DNA of 64,000 nucleotides from Cytophaga aurantiaca DSM 3654 (GTDB lineage: Bacteria; Bacteroidota; Bacteroidia; Cytophagales; Cytophagaceae), in assembly GCF_000379725.1 (NCBI RefSeq), contig NZ_KB903623.1, positions 1 to 64,000 on the forward strand, given 5' to 3'. The translations under genes were made by a program, and so were the position numbers. Under the pieces are notes generated by a model. That model was not told where the DNA came from. It was given only the letters and a program-made list of their open reading frames with translations, and made no database searches. This document shows, one piece after another, positions 29,088 through 38,400 of the stretch. Each line of letters starts with the position of its first letter. Position 1 is the first letter of the stretch.

Positions 29088-30044
29088 ATGAAGGTTACCG
29101 AACACATTGCTGAAGCAAAAGGCAAAACATTATTTTCAATTGAAATACTACCTCCGCTTAAAGGACAAAATATAAAATCGATTTTTGATGCTATTGATCC
29201 ATTGATGGAATTTAAACCTCCATTTATCGATGTTACCTACCACAGAGAAGATTATCAGATCAAAGAACGTGCAGATGGTACCAAAGAGAAGATCACTGTT
29301 CGTAAGCGTCCTGGGACGGTTGGGATCTGTGCGGCAATTATGAACCGTTTTAAGGTAGATGCCGTTCCACATTTAATTTGCGGTGGATTTAATCAGCAGG
29401 AAACAGAAGATGCATTGATTGATCTTCAATTTTTGGGAATTGATAATGTTTTGGCATTACGTGGTGATCCAATAAAATTTGAAGGAAGTTTTATTCCAAA
29501 ACCGGGTGGCTATAGTTATGCTTCTGAATTGGTTTCACAAATCAAAGATATGAATAATGGAATTTATGTTGAAGAGGATTTATTGAATCCGACTCCTACA
29601 AATTTTTGTGTAGGTGTTGCAGCATATCCGGAAATGCATATGGATGCTCCTTCAATGGAAATTGATATTCAAAACCTAAAACATAAAGTTGCTTGCGGTA
29701 GTGATTATATCGTAACACAAATGTTTTTCGACAATAAAAAGTATTTAGACTTTGTTGCTATGTGCAGAAAAAATGGAATTACGATTCCAATTCTGCCTGG
29801 TATCAAACCTTTAACAACAAAAAAACAATTACAAATACTGCCTAATATTTTCCATTTAGTAATGCCTGAAGCATTGGTTAAGGAAGTGGAAAAATGTAAG
29901 GATGACGAGCAGGTTCGTCAGGTTGGTATTGAATGGGCTGTGCAGCAATCAAAAGAATTGATGCAGGCAGGCGTTCCTGTACTGCATTATTACTCTATGG
30001 GTAAGTCTGATACAGTTAAATCCATCGCTTCACAGGTATTTTAA
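29088..30044 (+). CDS. metF: Methylenetetrahydrofolate reductase
   Basis: Flavoenzyme that reduces 5,10-methylenetetrahydrofolate to the 5-methyl form used by methionine synthase. At 318 residues it has single-domain bacterial length. Visible motifs: FSIEILPPLKG at the N-terminus (the catalytic Glu lies in the FxxEIxPP segment), NVLALRGDP for FAD binding, and VTQMFFDNKKYLDF with LPGIKPLTTKKQL. Its stop overlaps the HMG-CoA lyase start by one base, so translation is coupled even though the pathways differ. Confidence 0.93.
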   Translation: MKVTEHIAEAKGKTLFSIEILPPLKGQNIKSIFDAIDPLMEFKPPFIDVTYHREDYQIKERADGTKEKITVRKRPGTVGICAAIMNRFKVDAVPHLICGGFNQQETEDALIDLQFLGIDNVLALRGDPIKFEGSFIPKPGGYSYASELVSQIKDMNNGIYVEEDLLNPTPTNFCVGVAAYPEMHMDAPSMEIDIQNLKHKVACGSDYIVTQMFFDNKKYLDFVAMCRKNGITIPILPGIKPLTTKKQLQILPNIFHLVMPEALVKEVEKCKDDEQVRQVGIEWAVQQSKELMQAGVPVLHYYSMGKSDTVKSIASQVF

Positions 30045-30913
30045 TGCAGACCATTGCTTCACATATCAAGCTTATTGAATGCCCCAGGGATGCCATGCAG
30101 GGTATTTTACCCTTTATTCCTACGGAAGTAAAGGCGAAATACATCAATACCTTATTGCGTTCCGGCTTTCATACCATTGATTTTGGAAGTTTTGTGTCTC
30201 CCAAAGCCATTCCGCAGATGAAAGATACAGCCGATGTGCTGGATCTGTTAAATCTGGATGGCGATCGCGCAGCATTATTATCCATCATCGCAAATGAAAG
30301 AGGAGCAGAGCAGGCCTTAACCTATCCGGAGATTGATTATTTAGGTTTTCCTTTATCGCTTTCAGAAACGTTCCAGCAAAAAAATACGAATAAGAGCATT
30401 GATGAAGCCATTCGTACTGTAGATGCGATTCAGCATTTATGTATCCGTCATCAGAAAAACTTAGTGGTGTATCTATCCATGGGCTTTGGAAATCCATACG
30501 GTGAAGCATACTCACCTTCAACCGTAATTGATTTTGTAAAACAACTGGATCAATTAGAGATCACAACAATTTCCTTATCAGATACCATTGGAAGTTCAGA
30601 GCCTGAACTGATTAGAAGTTTATTCAGAACGTTATTGGCTTCGTATCCGCATATTGAATTTGGTGCGCACTTTCATTCGCGACCGGAAACTGCTAAGCTG
30701 AAAATACAGGCAGCATTGGATGCCGGCTGCAAACGCATTGATTCAACGATCTTGGGTATTGGCGGTTGTCCGATGGCGAAGGATGAGTTGGTTGGAAATA
30801 TTAATACAGAAGTTTTATTAGACGAACTTGAATCACGATCCATTCCTTCAGGGATAGATCGGAGATACTTCAATGATGCGTTGAAACAGGCATCTGAAAT
30901 ATTTATGAGATAA
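30044..30913 (+). CDS. Hydroxymethylglutaryl-CoA lyase
   Basis: TIM-barrel enzyme of 289 residues that splits HMG-CoA to acetyl-CoA and acetoacetate at the end of leucine degradation. IKLIECPRDAMQGI is an HMGL-like N-terminal strand (family consensus ECPRDG/AxQG), the barrel shows SLSDTIGSSEPELI and HFHSRPETAKLKIQAALDAG, and the catalytic cysteine lies in ILGIGGCPMAKDELVGNINTE. The last is the family signature. It overlaps metF by one base and precedes the Fe-S protein gene by 7 bp. Confidence 0.9.
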   Translation: MQTIASHIKLIECPRDAMQGILPFIPTEVKAKYINTLLRSGFHTIDFGSFVSPKAIPQMKDTADVLDLLNLDGDRAALLSIIANERGAEQALTYPEIDYLGFPLSLSETFQQKNTNKSIDEAIRTVDAIQHLCIRHQKNLVVYLSMGFGNPYGEAYSPSTVIDFVKQLDQLEITTISLSDTIGSSEPELIRSLFRTLLASYPHIEFGAHFHSRPETAKLKIQAALDAGCKRIDSTILGIGGCPMAKDELVGNINTEVLLDELESRSIPSGIDRRYFNDALKQASEIFMR

Positions 30914-30920
30914 CGCGGCA

Positions 30921-31688
30921 ATGGCTGCAAAAATATATACGCACATGAGATCTAAAAAAATTGTCGTTGATATTTTTATTCCCTGTTTTGTTGATCAGGT
31001 ATATCCTGAAACAGGTTTTAATATGGTGAAAATATTAGAACATTTAGGTTGTGAAGTGCATTACAATCCAAAGCAAACATGCTGTGGCCAGCCTGCTTTT
31101 AATGCAGGCTTCTTTGAAGAAGCGAAAGAAGTTGCGGTGAAGTTTCTAAAAGATTTTTCAACTCCTAATAGATATGTTGTTTCTCCGTCTGCATCCTGTG
31201 TAGGTATGGTATGCAACAGTTACAGCCGTTTGTTTGATTCTACATCCTATATATTGGATTACAAACGCGTGAAACAAAATACGTTTGAATTTACCGAGTT
31301 TGTAACAAAGATCCTGGGTGTTACCTCTATACCCGGTGCGGCTTTAGATGCAAAGATTACGTATCACGATTCATGTAGTGCATTGAGAGAATGTAAGATC
31401 AAGGAAGGCCCGCGTACGTTACTTAACAATGTAAAAGGCTTAGAACTTCTTGAATTAAAAGATAATGAAACCTGCTGTGGATTTGGCGGTACGTTTGCCG
31501 TTAAGTTTGAACCTATTTCAGTAGGTATGGCCGAACAGAAAGTGCGTAACGCAATGGATACAGGCGCATCCATTATTGTATCTACAGATGTTTCCTGTCT
31601 AATGCATTTAGATGGTTATATCAAACACAACAAGTTGCCGATTAAAACCATGCATATCTGTGATGTGCTTGCAAGTGGTTTGAAATAA
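30921..31688 (+). CDS. LutA-like (Fe-S)-binding CCG-domain protein
   Basis: Protein of 255 residues with two cysteine-rich CCG domains: NPKQTCCGQPAFNAG and NETCCGFGGTFAVKFEPISV, plus isolated Cys in FIPCFVDQVYPE, SASCVGMVC and DSCSALREC. This is the layout of LutA/LldE (lactate utilisation) and of glycolate oxidase Fe-S subunits. No LutB or LutC gene is in this window, so the electron partner is open. ATG at 30921; the ATG at 30945 is an alternative that starts right at the conserved core. Downstream of metF and HMG-CoA lyase on the same strand. Confidence 0.85.
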   Translation: MAAKIYTHMRSKKIVVDIFIPCFVDQVYPETGFNMVKILEHLGCEVHYNPKQTCCGQPAFNAGFFEEAKEVAVKFLKDFSTPNRYVVSPSASCVGMVCNSYSRLFDSTSYILDYKRVKQNTFEFTEFVTKILGVTSIPGAALDAKITYHDSCSALRECKIKEGPRTLLNNVKGLELLELKDNETCCGFGGTFAVKFEPISVGMAEQKVRNAMDTGASIIVSTDVSCLMHLDGYIKHNKLPIKTMHICDVLASGLK

Positions 31689-31716
31689 AATGAATGCACT
31701 AACAATACCACGTTGT

Positions 31717-31752
31717 TATAATTCATAATCCATAATTTATAATTCAAATTTT
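31717..31752. repeat. AT-rich intergenic repeat (AATTATGA-related)
   Basis: Words such as ATAATTCATAATCCATAAT resemble the octamer array at the start of the window. Lies just before the next gene. Confidence 0.5.
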
Positions 31753-32223
31753 ATGCCTACCTATCGTCTATTAACTTTTGAAGAACTGACGGAACTTGAA
31801 AAAGAATTTGTTGAATACCTTGTATTGAATGGTATTACAGCAGAGGATTGGGTTAAGATGAAAGCGGAAGATAAAGATGGGGCAGAGCAGATCATTGAAT
31901 TGTTCAGTGATGTGGTTTTTGAAGGAATTATGCGAAACGTAATGTATCTGGAATATCGTGCAGAAAATTTTGTACACGCATTTCAATGTTTGACAGATAA
32001 ATTGGTATTGGTTGCAATGGAATCGGAAGACGATTCTGCTGTGAATTTTTTAGATTCAGCATTTATAGAAGCTTCAGCAATTAACCCTCCGGATAAATTA
32101 ATTGTACGCACAACTTCCAAATCATATTCTAAAACAAGAGAACGTGAATTGTTTGATATGATACAGGCGGGCTGTACCATATCGGACGGTGGTTTGTTTA
32201 AGGCGTTGTGTTTGAAGTTGTAA
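31753..32223 (+). CDS. DUF6495 family protein
   Basis: Cytoplasmic protein of 156 residues that fits the DUF6495 family: YRLLTFEELTELEKEFVEYL at the start, then an acidic helical segment around LNGITAEDWVKMK and a C-terminal ISDGGLFKALC ending. No membrane segments, cofactors or motifs. ATG start. The family is largely confined to Bacteroidota; role unknown. Confidence 0.75.
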   Translation: MPTYRLLTFEELTELEKEFVEYLVLNGITAEDWVKMKAEDKDGAEQIIELFSDVVFEGIMRNVMYLEYRAENFVHAFQCLTDKLVLVAMESEDDSAVNFLDSAFIEASAINPPDKLIVRTTSKSYSKTRERELFDMIQAGCTISDGGLFKALCLKL

Positions 32224-32245
32224 ATAGATTCTCTATTGTTTTAAT

Positions 32246-32689
32246 ATGAAAAAACTACCCATATATCTGTTTACAGTTATTACATGTTTTTTATCTGTTT
32301 TTTCTGTACAGGCACAAAAAAAACAATCTGCAGATACAACATTATTCTATCTCGAAGATGTATCATACATTGATACGGTTCATTTGCATGTTTTTTATAA
32401 AATCAAAAAGTATATTAGGGCAACGCATGAGAAAAAAGAATATTTCACTTCTTTTGAAACCCAAGATAATTTGATGTATCAATTATTTTTGGTTTGTCCG
32501 GTTTATGATACGACTAAAGCCTTCGATTACACTCCGGAAGATACGCTTATGATGTTTCAGAATGAAGATTTTAGTTATAGAGAAGATTTTGGCAAACCTG
32601 TTAACAATAAGATATATGCGTATATAGGATATGTTTTTGAGAAAGCAATTGATAACAAACTTACTGTTGCTCAAAAAAAAATCAGCTAA
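32246..32689 (+). CDS. Hypothetical exported protein, interrupted by a frameshift
   Basis: Frame of 147 residues with a signal peptide, FTVITCFLSVFSVQAQKK. It ends soon after a run of nine A at 32673-32681. Reading on with a shift of one base continues into an open frame to 32870 whose composition (acidic, Tyr/Lys-rich) resembles the first part. The two fragments probably form one gene of about 208 residues broken by an A-tract length change; a slippage event at the A-run could also restore it. Family not recognised. Confidence 0.6.
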   Translation: MKKLPIYLFTVITCFLSVFSVQAQKKQSADTTLFYLEDVSYIDTVHLHVFYKIKKYIRATHEKKEYFTSFETQDNLMYQLFLVCPVYDTTKAFDYTPEDTLMMFQNEDFSYREDFGKPVNNKIYAYIGYVFEKAIDNKLTVAQKKIS

Positions 32690-32870
32690 AAACGACTTTG
32701 TAAAAAATGCTACTAATGAATATTATGAAATGTCTTGGAAGAAAAAAATAGAGTACTACGAACATATTGATTCCGGCTATGAATATGAAAGTTATTTAAA
32801 GGCTATAAATTCTAAAGAGAAAAGAAATCCAATCATTCTTCTCCCTAAATACGAACCGTTTAAACAATAA
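32682..32870 (+). pseudogene. Out-of-frame continuation of the hypothetical gene
   Basis: The frame starting right after the A9 run reads SAKNDFVKNATNEYYEMSWK and ends KEKRNPIILLPKYEPFKQ. It is in frame with the upstream gene only if one A is dropped. It is the C-terminal part of that gene in an intact copy, either a true frameshift, a sequence error, or a slippage-dependent product. Confidence 0.6.
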
Positions 32871-32876
32871 AACCTC

Positions 32877-33656
32877 ATGCAATTTTTCATACTTCTGATT
32901 ATTATTTTTTCATTTCGAATATTAAAGTATTGCAAAGAAAATGAATATTATTTGTGGGAATATATAACGTTCCGATATTTTGTTCCATTAAATGAGGAAC
33001 GTAGACGTATTCTTGATTTGCAATTTCCCTATTACATAAAAATGAATGAAAAAGATAAGGAGGAATTTAGAAATCGCGTTCAGCATTTTATTACGAATAA
33101 ACGATTTGAATCTGTTGACAATATTGTGATAACTGAAGAGATGAAGGTCATGATTGCTGCTACTGCTGTTCAGATCCTCTTTAAACGGAAAGCATATTAT
33201 CTTTCAAAATTTGATACGATTTTAATTTCTAAAAACTTTCCGGTACAGCTTGATAAACTTCACACAAACAGATCCATTCAAATATCCTGGGACGAATTTG
33301 AACAAGGATATAAATCCTTAACCGATGGTTTTAATCCTGGAATTAAGACGATGGCAATGGCTCTGGATCTGGAGCATCAATTTGGTGAAAATAAATTGTT
33401 TAGCGAATCGACCTACAAAGAATTTAATCGTTTGTATAAACAGGAAGCTGAAAAATATATTTTAAGCGGCAAGTCTAAATACGATAGTTATAGTAAAGTA
33501 GATCGTAGCGAATATTTTGCGGTAGCTGTAGAATATTTCTTTGAGCGTCCCGAACATTTTCAGGCCAATCTGCCTGCCATGTATTTGGCATTGTCTAAGT
33601 TGCTTCGCCAGGATTCACTTGGGATGTATAAGTACAAAGAGAAGTTTTTTAATTAA
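32877..33656 (+). CDS. MtfA-like (M90) protein lacking the HExxH site, copy 1
   Basis: Protein of 259 residues. An N-terminal membrane segment (FFILLIIIFSFRILKYC) is followed by a domain like MtfA: RNRVQHFITNKRFE near the N-terminus, MKVMIAATAVQILF, ISWDEFEQGY and AVAVEYFFERPEHF. In active MtfA peptidases a HEFAH-type zinc motif stands where this protein reads MALDLEHQF, so the first His and the Glu of HExxH are lost. The later motif E-Y-F-A-V is kept. It has a paralogue directly downstream. A non-catalytic binding role is likely, though not proved. Confidence 0.75.
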   Translation: MQFFILLIIIFSFRILKYCKENEYYLWEYITFRYFVPLNEERRRILDLQFPYYIKMNEKDKEEFRNRVQHFITNKRFESVDNIVITEEMKVMIAATAVQILFKRKAYYLSKFDTILISKNFPVQLDKLHTNRSIQISWDEFEQGYKSLTDGFNPGIKTMAMALDLEHQFGENKLFSESTYKEFNRLYKQEAEKYILSGKSKYDSYSKVDRSEYFAVAVEYFFERPEHFQANLPAMYLALSKLLRQDSLGMYKYKEKFFN

Positions 33657-33674
33657 TTGAATTTATTTTATAGA

Positions 33675-34574
33675 ATGATTATGTTACGTTCTTTTATAAC
33701 ATCAATCTTATTGTTTGTAATTAATTTTAGCGTTTCTGCAAGATATTATGGGTATACTCGCGGAGGACGTGATACAAGACATTATCCTACTTATGTATGG
33801 ATAATTGCTCTTCTTTTACCATTTATATTACTCGCTTCTGTGTCGCTCTATCATTATTGCAAAGCGTATGAATATAAACTATTCAAACTGTTTTTATATT
33901 TTGATCCATTGAGTGAAGGACGTCAACAAATTCTTAAAGAAAAGTTTCCATATTATAAAGTATTGAATCAAAATGCCCGACGTGAATTCAGAAAGCGTGT
34001 AAATCATTTTTTGATTAATAAAAAGTTTGTTTCAACGGATGAAATTGAAATTACAGAAGAAATGAAGGTGATGATTGCAGCAACTTCTATACAAATATTG
34101 TTTGGTAGAGAATCGTATTATTTATCCAGTTTCAATACGATCAATATTACAGCTAAAGACGTTACGAATCTAAATACGTTTAGAGAAACAAAACAAATTG
34201 AAATTTGCTGGGAGACATTCTCAGCCGGGTATTCATCAATAACGGATGGATATAATCCCGGATTGAAAATCATGGCTATGGCCTTGAGTTTAGAGTATCA
34301 GTTTAGCCAGAAAGGTATTTTTAACCGCCACACTTTTAAAACATTTGATAAACTGTATAAGCAACAAGCAGAAAAATATATCCAAAGCGGTAAATCAAAA
34401 TACAACGATTATGATCAGGTTGATCGCGATCTGTATTTTGCAGTAGCGGTAGAGTACTTCTTTGAACGCCCGGAACATTTTCATGCCAATCAGCCTGCTA
34501 TGTATTTAGCCTTATCTAAGCTTTTGCGCCAGGATCCATTGGGGATGTATAAGTATGAAGCGAAGTTTTTTTAG
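33675..34574 (+). CDS. MtfA-like (M90) protein lacking the HExxH site, copy 2
   Basis: Paralogue of the preceding gene: the sequences run in parallel (MKVMIAATSIQILF, ICWETFSAGY, AVAVEYFFERPEHF, PAMYLALSKLLRQDPLGMYKY), and this copy has an N-terminal signal-like segment plus a membrane helix (VWIIALLLPFILLASVSLYHYC). The zinc site is again gone (MALSLEYQF). The start at ATG 33675 is preferred over the TTG that immediately follows the previous stop. The two form a tandem duplicate, and the REP cluster starts 17 bp downstream. Confidence 0.75.
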   Translation: MIMLRSFITSILLFVINFSVSARYYGYTRGGRDTRHYPTYVWIIALLLPFILLASVSLYHYCKAYEYKLFKLFLYFDPLSEGRQQILKEKFPYYKVLNQNARREFRKRVNHFLINKKFVSTDEIEITEEMKVMIAATSIQILFGRESYYLSSFNTINITAKDVTNLNTFRETKQIEICWETFSAGYSSITDGYNPGLKIMAMALSLEYQFSQKGIFNRHTFKTFDKLYKQQAEKYIQSGKSKYNDYDQVDRDLYFAVAVEYFFERPEHFHANQPAMYLALSKLLRQDPLGMYKYEAKFF

Positions 34575-34590
34575 GTCGTAGAGTGTTATT

Positions 34591-34635
34591 CTAGGGGCGA
34601 TGCCCCTAGTTTTGATATGTAAGCCTTTCAGGCTT
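34591..34635. repeat. REP palindrome pair, left of the RAYT gene
   Basis: A 19-bp palindrome CTAGGGGCGATGCCCCTAG at 34591-34609 and a second small hairpin AAGCCTTTCAGGCTT at 34621-34635. The same pair in the same order recurs at 35199-35242. Confidence 0.9.
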
Positions 34636-34646
34636 GGTGGTGATTT

Positions 34647-35096
34647 TTATTCCCAGAAAAATACTGAATCATATTCTGTAAGTTGATGTTTTTTCATAAA
34701 GCTTTCAACTTCATCTTTAAAGGAAATAGTTTTATGATGTTCCTTTTGATTTAAGATATAGTTGGAAACCACTTCAATATTTGAGCTGCTTACAGAGAAG
34801 GCTCCATAACCGATTTGCCAGGTGAAGCCATCAATCCCTTTACTTTTCATCCATTTAGATGAATGTTTCTTGATTTCTTCTACGACCTTTACTAAGGTGT
34901 GATTTTTGGATAAACGGAAAAGTATATGAATGTGATCTGGCATAGAATTGATTTTTAGTGCAGGAGATGCATAACTTTTCAGTATCTCAGCAATATATTG
35001 ATGCAATTCCGCTTCAATTGTTTCGGAAATAAAAGGGTATCTGTTTTTAGTTCCGAAGATCAGATGTATATACATCTGCGATAAAGATTGTCCCAT
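34647..35096 (-). CDS. REP-associated tyrosine transposase (IS200-like, RAYT)
   Basis: Single-domain Y1 transposase of 149 residues. The metal-binding His-x-His is in SMPDHIHILF (His55, His57) and the nucleophilic tyrosine in VVSNYILNQKEHH (near residue 113). Length and motif match IS200/IS605-type TnpA and the RAYT group. It is flanked on both sides by the same small palindromes, the configuration of domesticated RAYTs with their REP substrates rather than of a mobile IS with ends. All catalytic residues are present, so it may still be active on REPs. Confidence 0.9.
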   Translation of the reverse strand: MGQSLSQMYIHLIFGTKNRYPFISETIEAELHQYIAEILKSYASPALKINSMPDHIHILFRLSKNHTLVKVVEEIKKHSSKWMKSKGIDGFTWQIGYGAFSVSSSNIEVVSNYILNQKEHHKTISFKDEVESFMKKHQLTEYDSVFFWE

Positions 35097-35142
35097 TTTA
35101 AAAAGTTAGCTGATGAAAATATATTAAACTATGAAAAAAGAA

Positions 35143-35410
35143 AAGGCTGAAAGCCTTACAAATTATAACTAGGGGCAATGCTCCTCGCTTGTCAGATCCT
35201 AGGGGCGATGCCCCTAGTTATGATATGCAAGCCTTACAGGCTAGGTAGTAAAATTAGTATTAATTATTCTATTGTACTGTTAACTTTTATAATGAAATTT
35301 TGCTATGAAAAGACAATCAGGCTGTAAGCCTGAAATAGCATAGCTAGGGGCATCGCCCCTAGGATCTGATGGGCATCGCCCCTAGAAAAGTATATAGGCA
35401 TCGCCCCAAG
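35143..35410. repeat. REP palindrome cluster right of the RAYT gene
   Basis: Contains, in order: AAGGCTGAAAGCCTT (35143-35157), a decayed CTAGGGGCAATGCTCCT (35169-35185), an intact CTAGGGGC/GCCCCTAG palindrome (35199-35217), AGCCTTACAGGCT (35230-35242), an inverted hairpin TCAGGCT/AGCCTGA (35317-35333), an inverted intact palindrome (35344-35362), and two partial copies up to 35410. Units occur in both orientations, as in BIME-type REP clusters. Confidence 0.9.
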
Positions 35411-35427
35411 ATTAAGTAAGTAGCACC

Positions 35428-38400
35428 CTAAAACGCCCGATTCACGCTCAACACCCATCTAAAATCTCCATAATTTTCTCCGGCAGTTGGAGTGTTGATC
35501 CAGAGAGGGAAGTCTGCACGGATTACAAGAGGAGTGATGTCGTACGGAGTAAATTTGATCGTCATTGCAGTGCCTAAGCCTGCATCCATTCTGAAACTAC
35601 TCCAATAATTCTTCGTAACTACTTTATAATTTAAAATCCCTGCATCAAAGAAGCCATACATATCAAAATGAATGTTTTTTGTAAAACCTTTGGGCTTAAT
35701 TTTTATGTATTTATCGAACTCCAATTCCAGATTTACTGAGCCTCCTGTTTGTCCGTTGTATGCATATACAATACTGTCGCCGTTAGAAGAAGAAACTTTT
35801 TCTGTACATACATTTCCTGCATAACCTCGTAGATTCAATCCGCCTCCGTATTGGAAATGATTGGTTGTGTTTTGATAGTTCAGCCAATCAAATGGAATGA
35901 ACCCGATTGCACGTGTGTATTTGTTGTCGATCAGTTGTTCCTGATTTGCACCGGCTGCATATAAAGAACTTTCAAGCGGTACATCATTTAAGCCAAGCTG
36001 CGCGTACGCTCGTGTTTTTAGATCAAGCTTTTTAGTAAGTGCATAATTGTTTTTTGCTTCACCTGTGATCTGAGAATAGTTGTAATCGCTGGCAATGAAT
36101 GGTGCACGAATAGAGATGTTAATTGTTCCGTTGCCTTTTGTATAAACGTATTTTCGCAGAATAGAAATATTGAACGATGCATTCACCCATTGTGTAGATT
36201 GATTTCGAACACCCCATTCCGTTGGATACAACAGATAGGGCTGATAATTATATTCATTTACCAAATACTTCGCAAATACAGAAACCTTTGTATATCGGGG
36301 ATTAGACTGATCTTGTTTCCGGAATGTTTTTTCCAATCCTACAATACCTTTCCAAATGCCCGCATTGTACGCCAATTGTGTATTCGCATACATTTCTCTG
36401 GATACTTTGCTAAGCTGTCTGTTATAGATAGCATTAAAGGCAATGTATTGTGGATTAAGGTCTGTAGAATTTCTTAAGTTCTGGCCTAAAGTAGTGTTGC
36501 CCCACACACTCACATGGTAATTGTACTTGTTGAAATATTTTCCTTCCGCATGAACACCTACTTGCACACCATCAAACCCATTATACCAGATATCCGGTCG
36601 TATATAGTTACGACGGTACTTCCAGCTTTTTGCCTGAGGTACTCTGTGATCAAATTGCCAGGTACTGTTGGTTTTCTTTCCCCATTGATTGTTCGAATTA
36701 TCAGAATCTGCAAGCAGCATTTCCGGATCAATGATCACAGATTTTATTTTTGAATCTGTTTCGAGTACGGTTGTATAAGTTGGTTGAAGCAGATCCCAGC
36801 CATACCATTTAGTTAATACACTGTCTTTTGTTGGTGGCACAAACCATGTATTGGGAATCAAAAATTTCTTTGTTGTGCCATCTTCAAATGTTACAATATA
36901 TTTTAAGGGCATCTGCATTCTGCCAATGCGTTCAAAGGTAAGTTCGTATTTGAAGTGTTGATTGGTTGAAGAAATTTTCTTGACAGATTTTACTTTGTAG
37001 TCTATATTTTTAGAAGTCTCTAACCATTCATCAAAGAACCAGTTTAAGTCTGTTTTGGTGTATTCAATAATTGCATCTCTGAAATCTTCCGGATAGGGAT
37101 GTGCAAATTTCCATTTTTGAACATAATGTTTCATTGCACCAATAAACAGCGAATCACCCAATACATATTTTAAATTGTATAACATGGTTCCGGCTTTGAA
37201 ATAGACCAATCCATAATTACCGCTGTGACGCACAGCTCCATTGAAGGCGCAGGAGTGTGTGTTTAATGGTTCATCAAAATTTTCGGTTACATGATTTAAG
37301 TAAGGTGCGTATAAGTAATCGTTTCTGTTAATTGCAGAATCAAGATATTTTTCGATGAACTTATTGGTATGGGCACGGGCGCGTTTTGCACCCAAGAGCT
37401 TATCCATAGACCACACCGTTAAGAATTGTGTAAATCCTTCGTCCATAAACGCACGGTAGGTTTCATTCGAACCGACCATTCCGTAAAACCACATATGACC
37501 TACTTCATGCGATAGCAGATACTGATGCTGCGGATAGGTACCATTGTCTAAGGTAAGCATGGAGTATTCCATACCATCCTTTGCATCTGCAATGATGATC
37601 TTTGGCCAGTCGTACATGCCAAAATCGGTAGAGTAGGTTTTGATGATCCGTGCTGTGTATTCTCCGGATTGCTGCCATTTCGAAGCACTCTGTTCCTGAG
37701 CAAGTGTGATCACACGTACACCGTTCCATGACGTTTCACCAATGCGGTATAAGGGGTCAGCAGTGAAGGCAAAATTATGTACGTTGTCTGCATGGAAGAT
37801 CCACGTTTTGGTTTTACCTTTTACTTTTGGAATAATAATAGATGGTTGTTCTCCGAATTTTTTGTTTGCAAAGTTTTTAATGTCAAGCTTCGCACGAAGG
37901 GTATCAGGTAAAACTTCTTTTTCATTCATCATTACACCCGTCGCATCCAATATATATTCCTGAGGAAGCGTCAGAGATACATCAAACGTTCCAAAGTCGT
38001 GATAGAATTCTTTGTCCAGATCCTGATCGGTCGTCCATCCGAATTTTTTGTCGTATACACAAATAGAAGGATACCAGAAAACACCATCAAAATGTTTGGT
38101 ATTAAAGGTTTCATAAAACTTCATTCTCCGGCGCATACTGCCATTGTCATAGTACGTAGTGAATTTCATTGTTACAACCAATGAGTCTCCACTGAGCAAA
38201 GGTTTGTTTAAAAATACCTTTAGTATAGTGTTATCTAATTCGATTTTTACAGGTTGTCCGTTGACCTGTATGTTTTCAGTTATTGTACCTAAACCTTCCT
38301 GCTCATACTTGCCATACTTGATCGGTATTTTATTATTCTGATTTAAATTTTCATAATAAGATCCCGGTTGAGCACTATTTTGAAACAGATGGAAATACAA

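Noticed and set aside
34647-35096. Full IS200 element with its own ends and transposition
   Set aside because: The palindromes are many, in both orientations and of REP type, so a RAYT with its repeats fits better than a single mobile insertion.
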